Shown here: one piece after another, positions 58,062 to 64,000 of the stretch
Layout: the number at the start of each line of letters is the position of its first letter
Numbering within the stretch: the first letter of the stretch is position 1
NCBI GenBank assembly: GCA_964349805.1
Contig: CAYGHE010000001.1
Coordinates: forward strand, 1 to 64,000
From: CAYGHE01 sp964349805
Lineage (GTDB): Bacteria; Patescibacteriota; Saccharimonadia; Saccharimonadales; Saccharimonadaceae
Length of the DNA: 64,000 nt
Direction: 5' to 3'
Made by a program: the position numbers and the translations under genes
The notes under the pieces: model-generated
Told to the model about the DNA's origin: nothing
The model's database searches: none
Seen by the model: only the letters and a program-made list of their open reading frames with translations

Positions 58062-59969
58062 TTATTTTTTGTCTTCGTCAACAACTTCACCTTCAACGGG
58101 CTCATCGCTAGCCTCGCCCCCCTCCGCTGAAGCTTCGGTGGATTGCGCTTCACCAGCTTCGCTGGTTTGCTGATACATCTTGGCACCAATAGGCATAATC
58201 TTTTCAGATAGTTCTTTGGCAGCGGCCTCTAGAGCATCCTTATCGGCGTTTTCATCGTCTTTAACTTTCTTGGCTGCTTCCACGGCTTCTTCGATAATCT
58301 TTTTATCCTCGTCACTAATCTTGTCTTTGTGCTCACTGGGTAGCTTCTCAGCCTGATATACGGCATTTTCTAGTAGGTTACGAGCCTCAACTGTCTCACG
58401 CTTTTTCTTGTCTTCGTCGGCGTGCGCCTCAGCCTCTTTTTGGGCTTTTTCGATATCTTCCTTGTTGAGGTTCCCGCTGTTCTGAATAGTTATAGATTGC
58501 TCTTTGCCAGTGCCCTTATCTTTGGCTGCCACATTGAGTATCCCGTTAGCGTCGATATTAAAGGTAACTTCAATTTGTGGAATACCTCGAGGCGCTGGAG
58601 CAATACCGTCCAGGATAAACCGTCCTAGAGATTTATTATCGGTAGCCATTTCGCGCTCACCCTGCAGGACATGAATCTCAACCTGCGGCTGATTGTCAGA
58701 GGCTGTTGAAAACACTTCTGACTTGCTGGTTGGAACCGTAGTGTTTCTCTCGATGAGTTTTGTAGTAACGCCACCCATGGTTTCAATACCGAGAGATAAA
58801 GGCGTCACATCAAGTAATAGCACATCTTTGACATCGCCCGCTAACACGCCGCCCTGAATAGCTGCGCCGATAGCTACAACTTCGTCTGGGTTAACGCCCT
58901 GCATTGGATCTTTACCAAAAATTGCTTTAACTTTTTCGACAACTGCTGGCATGCGGGTCATACCACCGACTAAAACTATTTCGTCGATGTCACTAGCTTT
59001 TAGCTTGGCGTCTTTTAGAGCTTCTTCGCAAGGTTTTGCCGTACTGTCGATTAAATCTTTGACCAATTCTTCTAATTTAGCCCGAGTTAACTTGTACTCG
59101 AAGTGCTTCGGACCTTCGGCATCGGCCGTAATGAAAGGCAAGTTGACGTTTATTTCGCTGGTGCTGGATAGTTCTTTCTTGGCTTTCTCGGCCTCGTCCT
59201 TCAGGCGCTGCATAGCGGCGTTGTCGCCCTTTAAATCAATGCCTTGATCGTTCTTGAATACTTCCAAAAAGTGATTGACTATACGGTTGTCGAAGTCTTC
59301 ACCGCCCAAATGAGTATCACCGTGGGTACTTTTTACTTCGAATACGCCATCACCTAGTTCTAGAACAGATACGTCAAAAGTACCGCCACCAAGGTCAAAA
59401 ACAACAATTTTTTCGTCTTTTTTGCTTTCTAGACCATAGGCGAGTGCGGCAGCTGTCGGTTCATTTATTATTCGTTTTACTTCCAGACCGGCAATTTTAC
59501 CGGCATCTTTGGTAGCTTGACGTTGAGAGTCGTCAAAGTAGGCCGGGACAGTAATAACAGCTTCGGTTACTGGCTCTCCCAAGTAATTTTCGGCGTCGGC
59601 TTTGATTTTGCCGATAATCATGGCGCTAATTTCTTCTGGAGTGTAGTCTTTGTCACCCATTTTAACGGCCACACCATTGCCTTTTTTAACAATTTCATAC
59701 GGCATAATATCAATGTCTTTTTGGATTTCTTTGTCGCTGAATTTACGGCCGATTAGACGTTTTACACCATAAATCGTGTTTTTGGCGTTAGTAACGCGCT
59801 GACGTTGAGCGACCTGTCCGACTAAACGCTCACCAGATTTATTGATAGCTACGACACTAGGGGTGGTACGATTACCTTCGGCGTTGGCGATTACTTCTGG
59901 CTTGCCAGCCACCATATACGCAAAAGCGCTGTTAGTTGTACCGAGGTCAATTCCGATGATTTTACCCAT
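58062..59969 (-). CDS. dnaK: Chaperone DnaK (Hsp70)
   Basis: ATP-driven foldase. The 635-residue product has GIDLGTTNSAFA, VFDLGGGTFDVS, VGGMTRMPAV, the linker LLLDVTPLSLGIET and the C-terminal lid ending in an acidic tail (EGEVVDEDKK). Its promoter region holds a perfect CIRCE (60079-60105) and a CIRCE half site (60031-60039). It is the last gene of the hrcA-grpE-hypothetical-dnaK series. Confidence 0.97.
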   Translation of the reverse strand: MGKIIGIDLGTTNSAFAYMVAGKPEVIANAEGNRTTPSVVAINKSGERLVGQVAQRQRVTNAKNTIYGVKRLIGRKFSDKEIQKDIDIMPYEIVKKGNGVAVKMGDKDYTPEEISAMIIGKIKADAENYLGEPVTEAVITVPAYFDDSQRQATKDAGKIAGLEVKRIINEPTAAALAYGLESKKDEKIVVFDLGGGTFDVSVLELGDGVFEVKSTHGDTHLGGEDFDNRIVNHFLEVFKNDQGIDLKGDNAAMQRLKDEAEKAKKELSSTSEINVNLPFITADAEGPKHFEYKLTRAKLEELVKDLIDSTAKPCEEALKDAKLKASDIDEIVLVGGMTRMPAVVEKVKAIFGKDPMQGVNPDEVVAIGAAIQGGVLAGDVKDVLLLDVTPLSLGIETMGGVTTKLIERNTTVPTSKSEVFSTASDNQPQVEIHVLQGEREMATDNKSLGRFILDGIAPAPRGIPQIEVTFNIDANGILNVAAKDKGTGKEQSITIQNSGNLNKEDIEKAQKEAEAHADEDKKKRETVEARNLLENAVYQAEKLPSEHKDKISDEDKKIIEEAVEAAKKVKDDENADKDALEAAAKELSEKIMPIGAKMYQQTSEAGEAQSTEASAEGGEASDEPVEGEVVDEDKK

Positions 59970-60030
59970 TCTGTTCTCCCTTGTCCTCTTAAGCTTATTT
60001 GGTCAGAGGATTAATTCTTATTTTATTATT

Positions 60031-60039
60031 CTAGCACTC
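60031..60039. promoter_or_regulatory. CIRCE half site upstream of dnaK
   Basis: CTAGCACTC, identical to the left arm of the full CIRCE 48 nt away. The expected right arm (GATTGCCAA) is degenerate. Confidence 0.45.
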
Positions 60040-60078
60040 ATGTATCATGATTGCCAATCACGACCAATATATCGAAAA

Positions 60079-60105
60079 CTAGCACTCGTGTCAATAGAGT
60101 GCTAG
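60079..60105. promoter_or_regulatory. CIRCE operator (dnaK promoter)
   Basis: Perfect CTAGCACTC-N9-GAGTGCTAG. It is placed between the hypothetical gene and dnaK, so dnaK has its own HrcA-controlled promoter in addition to read-through from hrcA. Confidence 0.93.
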
Positions 60106-60141
60106 TATTTTATACTTGCTTCTAAATAGCGTTCAATTATA

Positions 60142-60537
60142 TTAGCTACCGTTATTACCACCGTAAAGCTCGTTGTGAGCTTCTTGCTCCATGGTAAATC
60201 GCTTTTCGGCTGATACGCCGATTACTCGCGCGAATTCATTCGGGACGTTTTGCAGAAGAGCTCGGGTTGCAGGCGATACATCCACCCGCTCACTGCTTTG
60301 TCTCTCTGTAATAAGCAGTTTGAGTGTATCGTCAGGTCCAGTATGCCCAGCAGCATAACCTTCTAGTATGCCCGCTAAGCTAGTTACAAATCTTTCCAGA
60401 GATTTGTCATTAGGAGCCAATCTCATGCGACTTTGTATATCTTGAAGCAAGCCATCTATGGATTGTGGACTTTGCACTGTATCTACAGGCTTAGGCACAG
60501 GTTTATGTCTGTGTGGCAAGTGTTCGTGTCCAAACAT
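60142..60537 (-). CDS. Hypothetical protein between grpE and dnaK
   Basis: A 131-residue soluble, mostly helical protein. The N-terminus is His/Pro-rich (GHEHLPHRHKPVPKPV), which could bind metal, and the rest is polar helices ending in GGNNGS. It starts 2 nt after grpE, so it belongs to the HrcA-controlled operon and may be a heat-shock accessory factor. No family recognised. Confidence 0.65.
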   Translation of the reverse strand: MFGHEHLPHRHKPVPKPVDTVQSPQSIDGLLQDIQSRMRLAPNDKSLERFVTSLAGILEGYAAGHTGPDDTLKLLITERQSSERVDVSPATRALLQNVPNEFARVIGVSAEKRFTMEQEAHNELYGGNNGS

Positions 60538-60539
60538 AA

Positions 60540-61001
60540 TTATTTTGTCCTCACTTTTACGATAGCGGGGCGGATGACGGTGCCACCTAGAATGTAGCCT
60601 GGCTGCAATTCTTCGGCGATAACTTCTTCGTCACCTTCTCCCTCTTCCATTATAACGGCTTCGTGTAGTTCAGGGTTAAATTCGGTGCCCGGTTCAGCCT
60701 TAACTCGTTTTAAATCAAGGGCCTCGAGAGATTGTTCAAGGTTTTTCACTAAACTGATAATACCCTGCACCCAGGAGTTATCCTGCAAATCTTTAGGCGC
60801 GTGACTGATAGCCCGCTCGATATTATCGATGACAGGTAAGAGTTTGATAATAGCAGCCGTCTGCCCCGATTCGCGAGCAGCTTGTTTCTCAACATCGACA
60901 ATCTTGCGATAGTTTTCAAAATCAGCCCGTAAACGCTGTAAATCGGCCGTTAATTCGCCGATTTGTTGCTCTAACTCAGTTTGTTTCTTACTTTTTGACA
61001 T
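60540..61001 (-). CDS. grpE: GrpE, nucleotide exchange factor of DnaK
   Basis: A 153-residue dimeric exchange factor. The N-terminal coiled coil (ELEQQIGELTADLQRLRADFENYRK, quoted in part as RADFENYRK) is followed by LLPVIDNIERAI and the beta domain EFNPELHEAV and PGYILGGTVIRPAIVKV. It is directly coupled to hrcA (ATG adjacent to the hrcA stop). Confidence 0.95.
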   Translation of the reverse strand: MSKSKKQTELEQQIGELTADLQRLRADFENYRKIVDVEKQAARESGQTAAIIKLLPVIDNIERAISHAPKDLQDNSWVQGIISLVKNLEQSLEALDLKRVKAEPGTEFNPELHEAVIMEEGEGDEEVIAEELQPGYILGGTVIRPAIVKVRTK

Positions 61002-61712
61002 CTATAAAACTTCCTCTAACATAGCGCCCGCATGACGCACTAATCGCATAACCCTGGCGTAGCTTTGCCGAGTTGATCCTAGCACTCCAATATAACTGTT
61101 GTCAGAGTATGGCGATCGGAAGCGGCTAATAATCAAGCTAGCGCCACTAGTTTTGCCGATAGGGTTTTCGGCGCCGATAAAGACGTTCAGGGGCTCGTTT
61201 GGCGCGGCTTCACGCAACCATGGCTCAAGGTTATCAAGCAGCTGAGCTACGGCTTGGGCATGGTCGGTTCGCATAAATTCAGGTTGAGCGAATAAATTAC
61301 CAATGCCGCTCATATATAATTCGTCGCCAATCGTGGCTAGGCCAAGGTTGTGCGTTAATTCAACTAGGCTATCTACGGCGCTACGAATGGCGCGGTCAGC
61401 TCTGTCGACATGGGTGCCGACCCTAGCTTCAATCGCCCTCGCACTGCGATCGACACTAGGTAACCCTTTGACCTCACCAATTTCGTTGATAGTGTTTACA
61501 TAAAATCTATATCCGGCATCGGTTGGAATACGACCAGCACTAGTGTGTGGCTGCATAATCAGCCCCATCTCTTCTAGCTTAGCCATCTCAGAACGAATAG
61601 TAGCGCTAGAAACGCCAAAAAGCTTAGCTAGCATAACGCTTCCAACCGGCGCAGCAATTTCGGCGTGTTGCTCGATAATAGTAGCCAGTATTTGTGCTTG
61701 CCTCTCTGTCAT
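61002..61712 (-). CDS. hrcA: Heat-inducible transcription repressor HrcA
   Basis: Repressor binding CIRCE, with GroEL-assisted folding in studied species. The 236-residue product has the N-terminal winged helix (RQAQILATIIEQHAEIAAPVGS and FGVSSATIRSEMAKLEEMG) and TSAGRIPTDAGYRFYV. It is shorter than the ~340 residues usual in Firmicutes, lacking part of the inserted dimerisation domain. ATG 61712 follows TATAAT by 6 nt, and a CIRCE lies 20 nt upstream, giving autoregulation. Confidence 0.93.
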   Translation of the reverse strand: MTERQAQILATIIEQHAEIAAPVGSVMLAKLFGVSSATIRSEMAKLEEMGLIMQPHTSAGRIPTDAGYRFYVNTINEIGEVKGLPSVDRSARAIEARVGTHVDRADRAIRSAVDSLVELTHNLGLATIGDELYMSGIGNLFAQPEFMRTDHAQAVAQLLDNLEPWLREAAPNEPLNVFIGAENPIGKTSGASLIISRFRSPYSDNSYIGVLGSTRQSYARVMRLVRHAGAMLEEVL

Positions 61713-61731
61713 AACTGGATTATAACCTATT

Positions 61732-61758
61732 TTGGCACTGTAGGTCAATGAGTGCCAA
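61732..61758. promoter_or_regulatory. CIRCE operator (hrcA promoter)
   Basis: TTGGCACTG-N9-GAGTGCCAA, a CIRCE variant covering the hrcA promoter upstream of its TATAAT. It is also about 50 nt upstream of the divergent kinase promoter. Confidence 0.88.
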
Positions 61759-61819
61759 GGTAGCGATTGCACCTGAGTCTGTTAATAGAATTCGGCTTAT
61801 TCCCTGTATACTTATTGAT

Positions 61820-62440
61820 ATGGAATTATCTAATGACGTGATGTCCATCAAACAATGGCTGGGAAGAGGGTCAATTAACATTTTTGGACGGCCATTTGCC
61901 GGTAAAGACACGCAGGGTCGCGTTTTAGCGGATATGTTAAACGCTAATCTCTTAGGCGGTGGAGATATTTTGCGCAATTCCGAAATACCCGAAGACGTTC
62001 AATCTGAGCTAAGGGCTGGAAAATTAGCGCCGACTGACGAATACATACGTATTGTCCTACCCTATTTATCCCGTGAAGAGTTTGCCGACCAGCCACTAAT
62101 TCTAAGTTCGGTCGGTCGCTGGATTGGCGAAGAAGAAGGTGTTTTGCAAGTAGCTCAGGCCGCTGGACACCCGATTAAAGCCGTTATCTATCTTGACCTC
62201 AAAGAAGACACCGTAAGAAAGCGTTGGCACGCTTTGCATGAATTACAGGACAGGGGAGATCGACATGACGATACTCTGGAGGTATTAGAAACTCGTTTGA
62301 AAGAATTTAGAGAAAAAACTTTGCCCGTAGTCGAGAAATACCGTGAATTAGGGTTACTAATCGACGTAGACGGAGAGCAACCCGTCGAAACCGTCACGCA
62401 ATCCATTCTGCAAGAACTCCGCAATCACGCCAAATCTTAA
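61820..62440 (+). CDS. Adenylate kinase-like nucleoside monophosphate kinase
   Basis: A 206-residue P-loop kinase. The P-loop is FGRPFAGKDTQG (usual adenylate kinase GPPGAGKGTQ), followed by GGGDILRN in the NMP-binding position and a lid/arginine region RHDDTLEVLETRLKEF, with the family-typical YRELG. Substitutions in the P-loop make exact substrate uncertain. TATACT lies 7 nt before ATG 61820, divergent from hrcA. REP copy E follows its stop. Confidence 0.8.
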   Translation: MELSNDVMSIKQWLGRGSINIFGRPFAGKDTQGRVLADMLNANLLGGGDILRNSEIPEDVQSELRAGKLAPTDEYIRIVLPYLSREEFADQPLILSSVGRWIGEEEGVLQVAQAAGHPIKAVIYLDLKEDTVRKRWHALHELQDRGDRHDDTLEVLETRLKEFREKTLPVVEKYRELGLLIDVDGEQPVETVTQSILQELRNHAKS

Positions 62441-62449
62441 CACCCCCGT

Positions 62450-62492
62450 TGTTGCAAGGCCCGTCCTTGCAACAAGGACGGGCCTTGCAACA
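62450..62492. repeat. REP-like palindrome copy E (full, between convergent genes)
   Basis: Arms 62450-62469 and 62473-62492, perfect over 20 bp around CAA. As with copy C it lies exactly between the stop codons of two convergent genes (nucleotide kinase and lepA). Confidence 0.9.
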
Positions 62493-62495
62493 GAG

Positions 62496-64000
62496 TTAGT
62501 CACGCTTGAGCATGACAGTAAATGCTTCGGAAGGGATGTCGATTTTGCCGAAGCGCTTAAGACGTTTTTTACCCTTGGCTTGTTTGGCTAATACTTTCTT
62601 TTTGCGTGATACGTCGCCACCATAAAGGCCAGTCGTAACGTCTTTTCGATAGGCCGATAAGTCGGCCCGAGCAATAAACTTGCCCCCGATAGCCGCTTGC
62701 AATGCCACCTGAAAACTCTGGCGCGGTATAACATCTTTTAACTTATCCACAACTTCCCTGCCAATTCCTTGCGCCTCGCTCCTGTGTACCATCAAACTAA
62801 GAGCGTCTATCATGCTGCCAGCCACATAAAAATCAACTCTTACTAAATCTTCGGCTCGGTAATCGTCTAGCTCGTAGTTGAACGAGCCATACCCTTTTGT
62901 AGCTGATTTTAATTTGTCATAAAAGTCAGTTAACAGGTTAGCTAGTGGCGCCTCAAAACTAACCAAAGCTCTTTCGTCTATGTAACTCAGGTTTTTTTGG
63001 AGACCCCGTTTAGCCGCTATCAACTGCAAAACAGACCCGATAAAACCTTTAGGTACGACTATTTCACCTTTAATCCATGGTTCGCGAATTTCTTGTATTT
63101 TGCTCATATCTGGTAGATCAGCAGCACTTTTAATGTCGATTTCTGACCCGTCCGTTATCGTCACGTGATAATCCGTAGATGGATTGGTAATAACTAAATC
63201 TAGTCCATATTCGCGCTCCAGTCTTTCACGAACAATGTCCATGTGCAAGAGCCCCAGGAAGCCAACTCTAACCCCAAATCCCAGCACGGGCGAGTTCTCT
63301 GGGGTAAACTGCAGGGCGGAATCGCTTAAACTCAGTTTTTCGATAGCGTCTTTTAGAGCCTGATAATCATCATTGCTTGTTGGGAAAAATCCAGCATAAA
63401 CAAACGGTTTGACTAATTTATAGCCAGGTAGCGGGGAATCTGCAGAAAGTGTTTTTGCGGTTACCGTATCACCTACCCGAGCTTCCCGAGTGGTTCGAAG
63501 GTTGGTAACGATATAGCCGATTTGCCCGCTCTTTAGCTCAGGCTCAGAATGCATCGAAGGCAACAACCCACCAACTTCTAGTGCTATACCTTTGGAATCA
63601 GTCGCCATTAGACGAATTTCTTCGCCTTTTTTAATTGACCCATCAACTACTCGAACATACAGCACCACTCCTCGATAATCATCGAAATAACTATCAAAGA
63701 CCAAGGCGCGCGCTGGATTATCTGGGTTACCTTGCGGTGATTTTATTTTTTCAACAACCGCATCTAATACCTCGCGAACACCCTCGCCAGTTTTGGCGCT
63801 AATCTTGATAATTTCATCTTCGGAGCATCCCAGCAAATTAATTATCTCGGCGCTAACCCGCGTTACGTCAGCAGCCGGCAAATCAATTTTGTTTATAACC
63901 GGAATTATAGTCAGCTCGGCCGCCAAGGCTAAATAAACGTTGGCTAAAGTTTGAGCCTGGATTCCTTGACTAGCATCGACTATTAATACCGCGCCTTCGC
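62496..64000 (-). CDS. lepA: Elongation factor 4 (LepA), 5' end outside window
   Basis: Ribosome back-translocating GTPase. The frame is open to the right edge, so about 500 C-terminal residues are seen. It begins in the G domain with LIVDASQGIQAQT and continues IPVINKIDLP (G4). Domains II-IV include GFLGLLHMDIVRERLEREY, cited as GLLHMDIV. The LepA-specific C-terminal domain ends with GGDVSRKKKVLAKQAKGKKR, cited as GGDVSRKKK. The first ~100 residues including the P-loop lie beyond the window. Confidence 0.96.
   Translation of the reverse strand, partial: EGAVLIVDASQGIQAQTLANVYLALAAELTIIPVINKIDLPAADVTRVSAEIINLLGCSEDEIIKISAKTGEGVREVLDAVVEKIKSPQGNPDNPARALVFDSYFDDYRGVVLYVRVVDGSIKKGEEIRLMATDSKGIALEVGGLLPSMHSEPELKSGQIGYIVTNLRTTREARVGDTVTAKTLSADSPLPGYKLVKPFVYAGFFPTSNDDYQALKDAIEKLSLSDSALQFTPENSPVLGFGVRVGFLGLLHMDIVRERLEREYGLDLVITNPSTDYHVTITDGSEIDIKSAADLPDMSKIQEIREPWIKGEIVVPKGFIGSVLQLIAAKRGLQKNLSYIDERALVSFEAPLANLLTDFYDKLKSATKGYGSFNYELDDYRAEDLVRVDFYVAGSMIDALSLMVHRSEAQGIGREVVDKLKDVIPRQSFQVALQAAIGGKFIARADLSAYRKDVTTGLYGGDVSRKKKVLAKQAKGKKRLKRFGKIDIPSEAFTVMLKRD

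Noticed and set aside
1..64000. Alternative genetic code with TGA as glycine (as in Absconditabacteria/Gracilibacteria)
   Set aside because: TGA ends genes properly here, for example the histidine kinase at 1473-1475 and acetate kinase, and gene lengths fit the standard bacterial code.

Overview
The window reads as a chromosomal segment of a Patescibacteria (CPR) bacterium, most likely Candidatus Saccharibacteria (TM7). This is an inference from gene content, not from a marker-gene tree. Supporting traits are tight gene packing, very short promoters, a standard stop-codon set, a Gram-positive-like envelope (sortase and LPxTG proteins, MurA, MurB, the MurT/GatD lipid II amidation pair, a VanW-like protein), a type IV pilus system with several pseudopilins, ComEC, and an energy route of phosphoketolase plus acetate kinase. 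No rRNA, prophage, CRISPR array or large mobile island is visible.

Layout. 1-413: end of an LPxTG surface protein. 525-1259: a REP-associated Y1 transposase (RAYT) flanked by its palindromes. 1.3-9.2 kb: histidine kinase, a two-gene operon (SpeD-like and GNAT/autoinducer-synthase-like), a lone receiver protein, folD, and an operon of a propeller LPxTG protein with its sortase. 9.3-14.9 kb: phosphoketolase, acetate kinase, a TreT-like glycosyltransferase. 15.1-16.1 kb: tRNA-His, -Gly, -Arg(TCT) and -Lys(CTT) with a MazG-like gene. 16.1-24.8 kb: HTH-MurA fusion, glyA, four prepilin-like genes, murB. 25-30 kb: tRNA-Arg(TCG), membrane-anchored ClpC-like ATPase, murT/gatD, tRNA-Pro(CGG). 30-36.4 kb: peroxiredoxin, GT39-like protein, tRNA-Pro(TGG), VanW/DUF3152 protein, RNase Y, tsaB/tsaE. 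36.5-42.6 kb: pilB, pilC, pilM, pilN, pilO and two small genes. 42.6-47.6 kb: recX, recA, a pseudopilin, ruvB, nudix, ruvA, ruvC. 47.6-57.7 kb: lamin-tail surface protein, YebC, HD hydrolase, ComEC, tRNA-Lys(TTT), DUF192, two ATP-grasp ligases, dnaJ. 57.7-64 kb: YmgE-like protein, dnaK, a hypothetical, grpE and hrcA with CIRCE operators, a nucleotide kinase, and lepA cut by the window end.

Four things stand out. (1) A family of structured noncoding elements sits directly downstream of four tRNA genes (Lys-CTT, Arg-TCT, Arg-TCG, Pro-TGG). Each looks like a partial copy of that tRNA's T-arm and CCA end with a roughly 70-110 nt structured insert in the T-loop. I know of no described family like it. 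(2) A RAYT gene lies between copies of a palindrome whose other copies sit at gene ends tens of kilobases away. (3) About 25 genes have a -10 box 6-8 nt before the start codon, implying pervasive leaderless transcription. (4) Several unusual protein fusions occur: HTH-MurA, pseudopilin-RCC1 and pseudopilin-Ig.

Together the genes describe a small host-associated or surface-attaching fermenter. Pili, sortase-anchored propellers and lamin-tail proteins face outward, ComEC and RecA/RuvABC handle imported DNA, and acetyl-phosphate supplies ATP.
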